Assembly (NCBI GenBank): GCA_030158115.1
Contig: JAOATK010000026.1
Span: forward strand, 1 to 40,367
Direction: 5' to 3'
Source of the DNA: Legionella sp.
Lineage (GTDB): Bacteria > Pseudomonadota > Gammaproteobacteria > Legionellales > Legionellaceae
DNA length: 40,367 nucleotides
The position numbers were made by a program, and so were the translations under genes. Position 1 is the first letter of the stretch. The number at the start of each line of letters is the position of its first letter. Below, piece by piece: positions 8,017 to 16,405 of the stretch. The notes beneath the pieces are model-generated. The model was not told the origin of the DNA, did not search any database, and saw nothing but the letters and a program-made list of their open reading frames with translations.

Positions 8017-9635
8017 TGTGGATTAATTGGTGGTAAGGGGCTGATTTTATTTTCTTTTTTAGGGATTGTTTTTGCTATTCCTTGAATACTTTTCCATAAC
8101 TCATCACCACGCCATAAAGTTTTTTCTGAATTTCTATATAATAGTTGCGACAGTATTTCGATTTGTTTTTTTAAAGAGGCATCTTGGACTATCAGTGCTA
8201 TATCCCTAAGATTTAATAGAGTGTCGTTTGGCCAACGTAACTTAGCCCACCTTAATAAAGCATTGCTAACCTGTTGAGGATTATGTTGGATGCATGCTTG
8301 ATGTAGTTCTTTTAATACTCTTTTAGACTCTTTTTTAAGGGTATTTTGCACGCCTTGAGATCGTTTCCATAAAGCCAAGGTAATGATCCATGCCAGAGCA
8401 AATAGTGTTGCAATGATCCATGCCGCATTATTTTTTGTTTCTGAAAGAGCATGTTTGCTTTCTTGTGTGGCAGGTAAATTGATTTGTTTTTTTACGGGTT
8501 CTGGATTAGTAGAAGGTAGAATTTCAAAGGTTTTAGAAGGCAAAATAGCAGTTTCCTCTTTGCCTGTAAGTGTATTAAACCAAGGCAGTTTTAATGCTGG
8601 AATAGTGATGCTGCCACTTTTATTGAATAAATACGTTACCTTAATTTGGATGTTACTAAGAAGCTCTCCTTGAGCGATTTTATTATGCTCTTTGCCTTTT
8701 TCTGGGTAGGTACTAAAAGCATCTGTTTGGGCAAAATGAAGCATAGGTAATAATTGGGCTGGAACTCCTTTGCCTTGTAGTGTGACTGTTCGTATTAAAG
8801 TATCACCTTGGTGAAGGGATTGCATACGTTCATAATGCTCAGTTAATTTCACCTTTTTTGCCGGTAACCATATTTTCCCTGTAAATTCTTTGGGGATGGG
8901 TTGAATTTTTAATCGAATCGTTTGATCTTCTGTGGTCACCCGCTGGGGATTTAGATCATAAATTAAGGCTGTAAAAACTGGAGAGGTAATTTCTAAGGGG
9001 CCGCTTTTTTGAGGAAAAATGGCATAATTTTGCTCTTCTACCAGATAATTCACATTGTTTTTTTGTGTTTGGTAGCGTTTTCCACCATCTAAAGGGATAA
9101 GCAAAGCATCTTTTACTTTAGGTCCTTGGTAGTTCCCATCCAAAAGTTGCTTTGAGTTATATAGAGTGACCTTATAAAGAATTTGTTGATTCACATAAGG
9201 TTTTTTTTCATTCACTTCAGTAGCTAATAGGATACTTTGTTGCCTGTTTTGGATAGGCGATATCGTTTGGGAATTAGTATCAGCTGTTACCTGTAAGGTT
9301 AAAGGAGCAGTTTGCTCTGGACCAACTTGAATAGCAGGGATAGTTAATACCCCCTTTTTTTTAGGTTTCAGTGTGACTGTCCACGTGCCAGAGGATTGGC
9401 TTTGACCATTAATCACTGAGTAATTGACTCCTCGCTCTGTGCTTATGATAAAAAAGTCTCTCTTTAATGGTGTTAGATTGGGAGAGGTGCTGTTAGTTTG
9501 CAGGTTATCTTGAGTTAAAGTCAGTCTGAATGATTCATTAAAATTTATTTGAGAAGAATCTATTTCAATCTGAATTTCTGCGCTAGCCATCAGGCTGAAT
9601 AACCAAATAAAACCAATTGCTAATAGCTTGTTCAT
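8013..9635 (-). CDS. batD: BatD, periplasmic-facing protein of the aerotolerance operon
   Basis: BatD (oxygen tolerance family) is a membrane-anchored, mostly periplasmic protein of the Bat system; its biochemical role is not settled. A signal peptide (NKLLAIGFIWLFSLMASA) is followed by a long beta-rich region with the family features LTLTQDNLQTN and GTWTVTLKPKKKGVLTIPAI. A transmembrane segment lies near residues 405-425 (AAWIIATLFALAWIITLALW), with a cytosolic helical tail after it. I chose ATG 9635, which overlaps the batC stop (ATGA); an ATG at 9644 is an alternative. It is the last gene of the operon, and its TAG stop lies inside a palindromic repeat. Confidence 0.9.
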   Translation of the reverse strand: MNKLLAIGFIWLFSLMASAEIQIEIDSSQINFNESFRLTLTQDNLQTNSTSPNLTPLKRDFFIISTERGVNYSVINGQSQSSGTWTVTLKPKKKGVLTIPAIQVGPEQTAPLTLQVTADTNSQTISPIQNRQQSILLATEVNEKKPYVNQQILYKVTLYNSKQLLDGNYQGPKVKDALLIPLDGGKRYQTQKNNVNYLVEEQNYAIFPQKSGPLEITSPVFTALIYDLNPQRVTTEDQTIRLKIQPIPKEFTGKIWLPAKKVKLTEHYERMQSLHQGDTLIRTVTLQGKGVPAQLLPMLHFAQTDAFSTYPEKGKEHNKIAQGELLSNIQIKVTYLFNKSGSITIPALKLPWFNTLTGKEETAILPSKTFEILPSTNPEPVKKQINLPATQESKHALSETKNNAAWIIATLFALAWIITLALWKRSQGVQNTLKKESKRVLKELHQACIQHNPQQVSNALLRWAKLRWPNDTLLNLRDIALIVQDASLKKQIEILSQLLYRNSEKTLWRGDELWKSIQGIAKTIPKKENKISPLPPINPQ

Positions 9636-10438
9636 GAGTCCCATCCACCTTGTCTTCTTAAATGGTCACGTAAGAATTTTTCTTTCATTAATCCTCCAGG
9701 ATCATCTGGGATTAAACGCAACCATTGTTCTTTAGCTTGTTGTTTTTCACGTTCAGCTTCAGAGCTTTGCTGTTCTTTTTGTTGTTGCTCTTTTTGTTGC
9801 TGTTCTTTTTGTTGTTGCTCTTTTTGTTGCTGTTCTTTTTGTTGCTGTTCTTTTTGTTGTTGCTCTTTTTGTTGTTGTTCTTTTTGTTGTTGCTCTTTTT
9901 GTTGCTGTTCTTTTTGTTGCTGTTCTTTTTGTTGCTGTTCTTTTTGTTGTTGTTCTTTGTTTTGTTGTTCTTTGTTTTGCTGTTCTTTGTCTTGCTGTTC
10001 TTTGTCTTGTTGGTCTTTGTCTTGTTGGTCTTTATTCTGTTGGTCTTTATTTTTATCTTTTTTTAATAGCTCTTCAACAAGTTTTCGATTATAAACAGCA
10101 TCTTGATTGGCTGCATTCATTGTCAATGTTTGATCATAAGCTTTAATCGCTTGTTCATATTGCCCCAAGTGAGCCAAAGTATTCCCTAGATTGTAATAAC
10201 CTTGTTCATTCTTCAGATTCTGGTAGAGATTGGCTGCTTTTTGATAATCACCCGCACGATAGGCTGCAGCAGCTGACCAATCTTCCCGCTTAAAAGTTTC
10301 TTTCGCCTCTTTAAACCGATTTTTTTGCATTAACTTCTGCCCTTGTTGATCAGGCGTAAACCATAAATCAGCCCAATGAACGGCATGACTTGATAAAGAC
10401 AATAAGCAGGATAAGAAAAAAATTAAATAGCGCATCAT
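9632..10438 (-). CDS. batC: BatC-like TPR protein with a KEQQQ tandem repeat
   Basis: A membrane-anchored TPR protein of the Bat operon. The N-terminus (RYLIFFLSCLLSLSSHAVHW) is a signal peptide or anchor. Two to three TPR-like helices follow (YRAGDYQKAANLYQNL, GYYNLGNTLAHLGQYEQAIKAYDQTL). A highly charged Gln/Lys/Glu tract then spans about 90 residues, with roughly twelve exact KEQQQ units flanked by variants such as KDQQD and KEQQN. The C-terminal motif WLRLIPDDPGGLMKEKF is the conserved family ending. Start chosen at ATG 10438, in an ATGATG overlap with the batB stop; the frame extends to 10510 but that lies inside batB. The repeat tract is unusually regular, and its copy number probably varies between strains. 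Confidence 0.88.
   Translation of the reverse strand: MMRYLIFFLSCLLSLSSHAVHWADLWFTPDQQGQKLMQKNRFKEAKETFKREDWSAAAAYRAGDYQKAANLYQNLKNEQGYYNLGNTLAHLGQYEQAIKAYDQTLTMNAANQDAVYNRKLVEELLKKDKNKDQQNKDQQDKDQQDKEQQDKEQQNKEQQNKEQQQKEQQQKEQQQKEQQQKEQQQKEQQQKEQQQKEQQQKEQQQKEQQQKEQQQKEQQQKEQQSSEAEREKQQAKEQWLRLIPDDPGGLMKEKFLRDHLRRQGGWDS
9769..10050. repeat. 15-bp tandem repeat inside batC
   Basis: A minisatellite of about nineteen 15-base units on the plus strand of the type GTTGCTGTTCTTTTT, encoding KEQQQ on the minus strand. About twelve central units differ mainly at the third codon position (GTTGCTG or GTTGTTG, TTC or CTC), with more degenerate units toward 10050. The unit length is a multiple of three, so copy-number change keeps the frame. 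The opposite strand gives a poly-Leu/Phe frame that is not a gene. Confidence 0.93.
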
Positions 10439-11364
10439 ACAGTCACTCTCTGTAACCAACCTTTCCGAAATACCGGTAAGAGGAAAAATAAAGCCGGCAC
10501 TAAAAACCAACGTCCTTCATCACGCCATTGTGGAATATCTTCATTTTTACTAAGAGCAAATTGTTTTCCAGAACTAGCCTCTATCCATTCATCCAGATTA
10601 CTTGAGTCCGAGGTGTATTTCACCAACTGGCCTTCTCCCTCATCTGCAAAGTGTTGAAATAGAGGGTTTAAATCTTTATCAGCTTTCACCGGCATGATGG
10701 ATGAAAAAATATGGGAAACTGCGAGTTTTTTTGCTAAAGCGATGGCTTCAGAAGAAGGCGAGTCAGCGGTTAATACTAAAATTTGGCCTTGATCATAACC
10801 CGCCTGTTTTATTAATTGGGATGCTTCATTAAGAGCACTTTCGAGATTTTGTCCTGGAACAGGCATAATTTCGGGCGTTAAAGAAGACAATAACGAAGAA
10901 ATAGTGTGCCCATCATCCGTTAAGGGAGATACCACAAAGGGTTCGCTAGTAAAGGCAATTAATCCAAATTGACCCACATTTTTTCGTGCAAAAAGATCAT
11001 GTAATTTAAATTTAGCACGGTCTAGGCGATTGGGAGTTAAATCTGTTTCCAACATGGTATCTGACATGTCTAATACTAAAACCCTAGGTTGCACGGGTTT
11101 ATAGGTAGATACTAGAAGTTTATACCATGCCGGGCCTGCAATGCTTAAAATCATAAATAGCATACTTAAAAACAAACACAATAGAGGAGCGATGCCATGC
11201 TCTTGTTCTTTTTTTTGAATTAAATGATCCAACAGGTGAGGGTCACATATTTCAGACCAGGCATGCAATTTGGGTTTTTGTCGCCATAAAATAAATAGGA
11301 GCGTCAGCAAGGGTAAAATCAGCAACAGCCACCATGGTCTTAAAAAATGAAAATCAATCATCAT
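10435..11364 (-). CDS. batB: BatB, VWA-domain membrane protein
   Basis: A von Willebrand factor A protein anchored in the inner membrane, part of the Bat aerotolerance system. It has two N-terminal membrane segments (WWLLLILPLLTLLFILW, LLCLFLSMLFMILSIAGPAW). The VWA domain starts with VLVLDMSDTMLETDLTPNRLDRAKF, where the metal-binding motif reads DxSxT rather than DxSxS, and continues through IAFTSEPFVVSPLT and ILVLTADSPSS. A final membrane helix lies near the C-terminus. It overlaps batA by 4 bases and batC by 4. The 309-aa length is usual. BatA and BatB are typically paired and probably interact. Confidence 0.93.
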   Translation of the reverse strand: MMIDFHFLRPWWLLLILPLLTLLFILWRQKPKLHAWSEICDPHLLDHLIQKKEQEHGIAPLLCLFLSMLFMILSIAGPAWYKLLVSTYKPVQPRVLVLDMSDTMLETDLTPNRLDRAKFKLHDLFARKNVGQFGLIAFTSEPFVVSPLTDDGHTISSLLSSLTPEIMPVPGQNLESALNEASQLIKQAGYDQGQILVLTADSPSSEAIALAKKLAVSHIFSSIMPVKADKDLNPLFQHFADEGEGQLVKYTSDSSNLDEWIEASSGKQFALSKNEDIPQWRDEGRWFLVPALFFLLPVFRKGWLQRVTV

Positions 11365-12389
11365 GATGTGAATTCGTTCCTATGTCGTACTAAAGTGCGG
11401 ATCTTAGACTGTAAATTCGTTTGTGCAGTTAACCAATACAAATAAAGCAATAAGGCGACTGTTAAAAACCAAGGGTAATATTCTTTTTGTGGTCGCACGG
11501 TTGCTTGTTCTTGATGCACTGTTTCCAGTTGATTAATAGTATTATAAATTTGATGCAATGTTTCGGTATCTGCCGCTCGAAAATAACGACCTCCTGTCAT
11601 CGCAGACATGGTTTTTAAAGTGTCTTCATCCAAGTCAGCAGTCACATTTTGCATGAAAGAACCTTGATTGGCTGCAAAAGAATCAGCATCTGAACCCAGG
11701 CCAATGGTATAAATTTTAATGCCTTCATCTTTTGCTAATTCTGTTGCTTTTAGAGGGTCTAAAATTCCCGAGTTGTTGGCGCCATCCGTTAATAAAATAA
11801 TAACGCGTCCCTTTTTGGGGACTCCCTCTAATCGTTTGACAGCTAATCCTACTGCATCCCCAATAGAAGTTGTATTACCTGCAAGACCTACCGTCGCATC
11901 ATCAAGACGCATTAAAATAGTGTGTCTGTCATAAGTTAAAGGAGTTTGTAAATAAGCACGACTGCCAAATAAAATTAAGCCAATTTTATCCCCTGAGCGT
12001 TCTCTAACAAATTGTTCCGCGGCATTTTTGACTACTGTTAAACGACTTACAGGTCGTCCATACAGCATCATGTCTGGAACCTCCATGCTGCCTGATAAGT
12101 CTAGTGCCATCATTAAATTATACCCTTCACGCTCGACAGGGCTTGGTTCCCCAACCCAGCGTGGTCCTGCCAAAGCCATGACAGATAAGATCCAAATCAA
12201 AGCGGGTATCATTAATGAAGATTGTGAGACAAGAGATGGTTTTTCTTGATTTGCTATGCCAAGCACGGCGGCAAAAAAAGGAACTTTGAGCGCCGTGGGT
12301 AATTTTATTTTTACTTTGGGCATGAGGTACCAAAAAAACAGCGGCAAAGGAATCAATAATAAAGCTTGAGGATTAATTAATTCGAACAC
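11361..12389 (-). CDS. batA: BatA, VWA-domain membrane protein
   Basis: The paralogous VWA protein of the Bat pair. Membrane segments lie at residues 10-25 and 55-75. The VWA domain opens with NLMMALDLSGSM, an intact DxSxS metal-binding motif, and continues with GDKIGLILFGSRAYLQTPLTYD and GRVIILLTDGANNSG. A C-terminal helix (YYPWFLTVALLLYLYWLTA) anchors the end. At 342 aa it matches the family. It overlaps the upstream DUF4381 gene by 13 bases and batB by 4, so the operon is tightly coupled. Confidence 0.94.
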   Translation of the reverse strand: MFELINPQALLLIPLPLFFWYLMPKVKIKLPTALKVPFFAAVLGIANQEKPSLVSQSSLMIPALIWILSVMALAGPRWVGEPSPVEREGYNLMMALDLSGSMEVPDMMLYGRPVSRLTVVKNAAEQFVRERSGDKIGLILFGSRAYLQTPLTYDRHTILMRLDDATVGLAGNTTSIGDAVGLAVKRLEGVPKKGRVIILLTDGANNSGILDPLKATELAKDEGIKIYTIGLGSDADSFAANQGSFMQNVTADLDEDTLKTMSAMTGGRYFRAADTETLHQIYNTINQLETVHQEQATVRPQKEYYPWFLTVALLLYLYWLTAQTNLQSKIRTLVRHRNEFTS

Positions 12390-12862
12390 GGCACTCTCCT
12401 TTGTTTAATCCAATGTTCTGCTTTATGAAATAAGGGGGTGAGATTAACGGTGTCTTTTTGTTTGAAAGGGGTGTCTAACAGCATGTGACGTATGGGATTA
12501 AAATCGATGCCTTTACTGGTTTCATTTAAAAACTGCAGCCACGCATCACCTTGTAAGCTGGCGACTTGATCTCTTGGATAATAAACTAGAGCAACACGAC
12601 GCAGTAGTTCTGAAATATGAGCACTAGTAAGCGAAGTATCAGACGTTTTTTCATACTGTTTTTTATAATGCGCAAGTAGTTTTAAGGCCTGTTTTTTTGC
12701 CAAAGCATGAGCGTGTCGTTTATAAAGCCAGAAAGCAAAAAGACTGATTAAAAATAAAATAAAAATTCCCATTACATACCAGCCTGGCGCTAATGGCCAC
12801 CAACTCACAGGGTTAGGCAAATGGATGTCTTTTAATTGGGCTAGAGGATCTGTTTTAACCAC
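12377..12862 (-). CDS. DUF4381 membrane protein of the Bat operon
   Basis: A small protein of 161 aa with one N-terminal transmembrane helix (WYVMGIFILFLISLFAFWLYKRHA) and a cytosolic helical tail. The N-terminal PLAQLKDIHLPNPVSWWPLAPGWY matches the DUF4381 opening (L..i..P......PlapgW). Members of this family sit between the DUF58 and BatA genes in many proteobacteria; no biochemical function is established. It overlaps DUF58 by 8 bases and batA by 13. I am confident of the family, not of any role beyond membership in the Bat complex. Confidence 0.88.
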   Translation of the reverse strand: MVKTDPLAQLKDIHLPNPVSWWPLAPGWYVMGIFILFLISLFAFWLYKRHAHALAKKQALKLLAHYKKQYEKTSDTSLTSAHISELLRRVALVYYPRDQVASLQGDAWLQFLNETSKGIDFNPIRHMLLDTPFKQKDTVNLTPLFHKAEHWIKQRRVPCSN

Positions 12863-13766
12863 GAGACCTCCTAGGGAAAGTTTGACGGACTAGTTGGGGT
12901 AAGTCCATATCCGCTGTAGTGGGTACGTATTGAATCTGCAATCGGTTGAACTGATCTTGTAGTTGAGCTATTCGTTCTTGGCAATACTGTTCATAGGCGT
13001 TACGGACTGAATGGAGGCTAGTATCTAGCAAGATTTCTTGCTGTCCATTGGTCATCGCGTATTGCTGGGGTTTGGGGGGTGTTAATTCCAGGCGATCACA
13101 AATATGGTAGGCCAAGATGTTATTATTGCGGCGTAATCGGCCTAACAGTGTTTCACATTCAGCATCCATAGAATAAAAATCGCTAATTAATACCAAAATA
13201 CTTCCGGGTCGCACTACTCTGCGTAAGCGTATTAAGGCATCGCTGAGCAGTCTAGGAGGTGCTTCACGTTGTTGCTCTGTTTGATTTGTATAGTGGCTTA
13301 AGGCAGCAAGCATGGGTAGCACACTTAAATCACGCCCTTTGGGTGTAAATTCACAGTGTTGCGTTGCTGAAAAAAATACGCCACCAATTCTGTCTCCTTG
13401 TTTTACGACGGTCCAAGCTATTAAGGCTGCTAAACGCGCAGCAACTACAGATTTAAATGCGATTCGCGTACCAAAAATCATTGAAGGATTAAAATCAGTA
13501 AGAATCACCACGGGGCGCTCACGTTCTTCTTGATAAATTTTAACGTGAGGCCTTCCTGTTCGTGCTGTTACACGCCATTCCATGTGACGAATTTCATCAC
13601 CAGGCTGATAATTTCTGACTTCCGAAAAATCCATACCACGACCGCGTACTTTAGATAAATGATTTCCAGAGCGAAGCGCAGATCCTTCGGGTTGATAGCG
13701 AGCATATTGCGCATAACGCCGTAAATTAATCAGTTCATTTAATTCTGCAATCACGCCATCAACCAT
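12855..13766 (-). CDS. DUF58 family protein of the Bat operon
   Basis: A cytosolic DUF58 protein with a VWA-like core, usually encoded next to MoxR ATPases. The conserved block GRGMDFSEVRNYQPGD, then EIRHMEWRVTARTGRPHVK and YQEERERPVVILTD, is diagnostic (about residues 42-92). ILVLISDFYSMDAECETLLGRL follows in the second half. No membrane segment was found, unlike some DUF58 proteins. Its ATG follows the moxR stop directly (TAA then ATG). The most likely role is a substrate or adaptor for MoxR within the aerotolerance system. Confidence 0.93.
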   Translation of the reverse strand: MVDGVIAELNELINLRRYAQYARYQPEGSALRSGNHLSKVRGRGMDFSEVRNYQPGDEIRHMEWRVTARTGRPHVKIYQEERERPVVILTDFNPSMIFGTRIAFKSVVAARLAALIAWTVVKQGDRIGGVFFSATQHCEFTPKGRDLSVLPMLAALSHYTNQTEQQREAPPRLLSDALIRLRRVVRPGSILVLISDFYSMDAECETLLGRLRRNNNILAYHICDRLELTPPKPQQYAMTNGQQEILLDTSLHSVRNAYEQYCQERIAQLQDQFNRLQIQYVPTTADMDLPQLVRQTFPRRSRG

Positions 13767-14759
13767 TTAGGGAACTGCCACTAAACGTAATAAAGAATCA
13801 ATGAAATCATCGCTACTTATGCCTTCTGCTTCTGCTTCAAAGCTTAATAAAATTCTATGACGCAACACATCATGAGCAATCACATGAATGTCTTCGGGCG
13901 TGACGTAATCACGTCCAGCAAGCCAAGCGTGTGCTTTGGAGCAGCGATCTAAGGCGATGGTTGCCCGAGGGCTGGCACCAAAACGTAACCAGCGAGCCAA
14001 TTCTTCACTATATACCCCAGGATTACGTGTCGCGATAACTAATTTTATCAGGTAATTTTCTAAGGCCTCGCTGGTATGGACTTTAAGTACCTGTTGGCGT
14101 GCTTCAAACAGAGTTGCTTGAGGTAATTTGGGAACAGAAGCTTTAGGGCTTGCCATGGCGACACCCAAAGCCTCTTTTCGACAGAGAGCTAAAATATCGT
14201 GCTCTACTTTTGCATCGGGATAACCGATTTTAACGTACATTAAAAAACGGTCTAATTGAGCCTCAGGTAAAGGGTAGGTTCCTTCTTGCTCAATAGGGTT
14301 TTGGGTAGCCATTACCAAGAAAAGCTCAGGTAGAGGATACGTTTTACCACCAATAGTGACTTGCCTTTCTGCCATTGCTTCTAATAAAGCAGATTGCACT
14401 TTAGCTGGTGCACGGTTAATTTCATCAGCTAAAAGCAGATGGTGGAATATGGGCCCAGGCTGAAAGACAAAAGAACCATTTTGAGGATGATAGACCTCGG
14501 TGCCTGTGAGATCTCCGGGCAATAAATCAGGGGTGAATTGGATACGGTGAAAATCACCCTCAACTCCATCCGATAATTCTTTAACAGCACGGGTTTTCGC
14601 TAAACCAGGAGCGCCCTCAACCAGCAAATGCCCATCTGCTAGTAAAGCGATTAACAAACGCGAAATCAAGCCATTTTGACCTAAAATTTGCGAATTAAGA
14701 TGATGGCTGAGCTGTAGGATATGTTGGTATATGGAATCTATAGTTTTATTCCCATTCAT
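13767..14759 (-). CDS. moxR: MoxR-family AAA+ ATPase
   Basis: A cytosolic AAA+ ATPase of the MoxR group, thought to act as a chaperone that assembles or activates VWA-protein complexes. Walker A is EGAPGLAKTRAV, Walker B is LLLADEINRAPAKVQSALLEAM, sensor 1 is LFLVMATQNPIEQEGTYPLPEAQLDRF, and the lid has LRFGASPRATIAL. Start chosen at ATG 14759, giving 330 aa, with a GAGG ribosome site 11 bases upstream; a longer frame begins at a TTG at 14780. First gene of the seven-gene operon. A good sigma70-like promoter lies upstream at 14795-14823. Confidence 0.95.
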   Translation of the reverse strand: MNGNKTIDSIYQHILQLSHHLNSQILGQNGLISRLLIALLADGHLLVEGAPGLAKTRAVKELSDGVEGDFHRIQFTPDLLPGDLTGTEVYHPQNGSFVFQPGPIFHHLLLADEINRAPAKVQSALLEAMAERQVTIGGKTYPLPELFLVMATQNPIEQEGTYPLPEAQLDRFLMYVKIGYPDAKVEHDILALCRKEALGVAMASPKASVPKLPQATLFEARQQVLKVHTSEALENYLIKLVIATRNPGVYSEELARWLRFGASPRATIALDRCSKAHAWLAGRDYVTPEDIHVIAHDVLRHRILLSFEAEAEGISSDDFIDSLLRLVAVP

Positions 14760-14794
14760 TTGCTTTAGATCCTCTATCAATATAAAAAAAACTT

Positions 14795-14823
14795 ATCCTA
14801 GCGTGAATTGCTTGAGATGCCAA
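14795..14823 (-). promoter_or_regulatory. Likely sigma70 promoter of the moxR-bat operon
   Basis: On the minus strand, a -35 box TTGGCA (14818-14823) is followed by exactly 17 bases and then a -10 box TAGGAT (14795-14800). Transcription would start near 14788, about 30 bases before the chosen moxR ATG. This is the best promoter match I found in the window; it is not experimentally supported. Confidence 0.5.
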
Positions 14824-14928
14824 TAGCTTACTGATGGAAGTAAAAAATAGGATGTATGGCTTGGGGAGGGCAGTGGAAGTCGCTTCAACTTAATGTCTTG
14901 TGGATCACGCTGTTTGAGTGGAGTCATT

Positions 14929-15369
14929 CTATTGATAATCTGGGTGTAATTCTAAAGGCATCATGGTTTGCAATCTTTGGTATAAAGAAATAATGTCTTC
15001 GCAAAAAACGTGCAGTTGTTGTTGGTCGTCCCATAAATCATAATCAGCCCCTTTATGAAAAGCTTGTTGTTTAGACAACATTTTTAACAACCCTATCTCA
15101 TGACGGGATAGACCTAAATGATGATTTAACTCAACCAGTTCAGCAAGACTTTTATTTTCTTTGATTGGGCGATGATCATGTAAACAATAAGCTTTTAATG
15201 TCAGTTGAAAGGCGTAATACATCAGGGAGGTAATAGGTGCTAGTACGGAAAGGGTATCTCGATGTTTTGGCGTAGAGTCTGTTAGTTGCTGTAGAAGGTT
15301 ATCTGCCGCATAAGCGTGATGCGTTGCAATATTCAGTAATTCTAACGGGCTTAAATAGCGTTTGTCCAT
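14929..15369 (-). CDS. Small all-helical protein, HEPN-like
   Basis: A 146-aa protein, almost certainly all alpha-helical and soluble. The layout resembles HEPN-type domains: helix LSPLELLNIATHHAYAADNLLQQL, then LAPITSLMYYAFQLTLKAYCLHD like the a..a.EkalKA.l segment, a KSLAELVELNHHLGL helix and a long C-terminal helix. The R-x4-6-H ribonuclease motif of toxin HEPNs is not clear, and no nucleotidyltransferase antitoxin gene is adjacent, so a toxin role is not supported. A GGGAG ribosome site lies upstream of ATG 15369. It is divergent from the dihydrouridine synthase gene. The family call is a weak inference from pattern alone. Confidence 0.7.
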   Translation of the reverse strand: MDKRYLSPLELLNIATHHAYAADNLLQQLTDSTPKHRDTLSVLAPITSLMYYAFQLTLKAYCLHDHRPIKENKSLAELVELNHHLGLSRHEIGLLKMLSKQQAFHKGADYDLWDDQQQLHVFCEDIISLYQRLQTMMPLELHPDYQ

Positions 15370-15449
15370 AATGGCATCTCCCTAGTTAGTTATTTTACTG
15401 TGGATGATGTTAAAATCTCTTATTGTTATTATATCCTTGAATTGATTTG

Positions 15450-16403
15450 ATGCACGCTTTTATTAATAGTCCTTTAAAAATAGGCCAACTAACTATTCCT
15501 CATCGGCTGATACAAGGCCCTTTGGCTGGTTACAGTTGTGCGCCATTTAGGACTTTATTTAATGCCTATACGCCCCCTGCGTATTGTGTGACTGAGATGA
15601 GCTCTGCTGCCGATTTATTATATAAACATGCATTGGATTCACGTTACGTGTATCGAGCACCTCAAGAACAATTACTAGCCTATCAAATTTCAGGGACTGA
15701 ACCGGAGATTTTGGCGCAGGCGGCGAGTCAGTTACAAGCTTATGGGGCGGATCTGATTGATATTAATTGCGGCTGTCCTAAGCCTAAAATACGTAAAAAA
15801 GGCGCGGGGAGCGCTTTATTGGAAACGCCAGAACAATTAATTGCTATTATTCGTGCAGTGCGTTCAAGGCTTCACATTCCTTTAACGATTAAAATTCGTA
15901 TTCAAGGCAATGAAACAGATTGGGTTCTTGCGAAAAAAATTGAAGAAGCAGGGGCCGATGCATTGATTGTTCATGGCCGACGTTGGGTGGATGACTATGA
16001 TGTGCCTTCAGATTGGTTACACATTGCGCAAATTAAAAAAAAGCTAACAATTCCTGTGATTGCAAATGGTGATATTGCTGATTCTGCTAGTTTACAACGG
16101 GCGATGGAATTAACTGGCTGTGATGCCTATATGATAGCGCGAGCAGGAAGTGGTCGACCTTGGCTTTATAAGGAATTATTAGGACAAAGTCCAATTGAAG
16201 TGAGCATGCCCAAAAAAATCGAGCTATTTATGACCCATTTACAAGGCTTGGCTGTCTTGGAAGATGAATACAAAGCCGTATTACAAAGCAAATCGTTAGT
16301 GCGTTATTATTTTGGTGGGTTATTGGATGCGTCGCTTTTAACTCAATTTTATTCATTAGATTCTTTAGAAGCGATAGAACGCTTTATTTTGAAAAAGGTT
16401 TAG
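15450..16403 (+). CDS. tRNA-dihydrouridine synthase family protein
   Basis: A flavoenzyme that reduces uridine in tRNA to dihydrouridine with FMN and NADPH. The TIM barrel starts with RLIQGPLAGYSCAPFRTL, and the signature DLIDINCGCPKPKIRKKGAGSALL carries the likely catalytic Cys109. LTIKIRIQGNETDW and PVIANGDIADSASLQ follow, with GCDAYMIARAGSGRPWL near the flavin phosphate site. The signature is closest to the DusB/NifR3 type, but subfamily assignment needs a tree. Start taken at ATG 15450 (317 aa), after a TTG that also lies in frame. It is followed 2 bases later by the DUF1415 gene, so the two form an operon. Confidence 0.92.
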   Translation: MHAFINSPLKIGQLTIPHRLIQGPLAGYSCAPFRTLFNAYTPPAYCVTEMSSAADLLYKHALDSRYVYRAPQEQLLAYQISGTEPEILAQAASQLQAYGADLIDINCGCPKPKIRKKGAGSALLETPEQLIAIIRAVRSRLHIPLTIKIRIQGNETDWVLAKKIEEAGADALIVHGRRWVDDYDVPSDWLHIAQIKKKLTIPVIANGDIADSASLQRAMELTGCDAYMIARAGSGRPWLYKELLGQSPIEVSMPKKIELFMTHLQGLAVLEDEYKAVLQSKSLVRYYFGGLLDASLLTQFYSLDSLEAIERFILKKV

Positions 16404-16405
16404 AT

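Noticed and set aside
9725..10066. 113-aa plus-strand frame rich in Leu and Phe
   Set aside because: It is the antisense shadow of the batC KEQQQ repeat, without ribosome site or independent evidence.
14929..15369. Toxin-antitoxin module
   Set aside because: The helical protein has no clear catalytic HEPN motif, and neither neighbour is an antitoxin.
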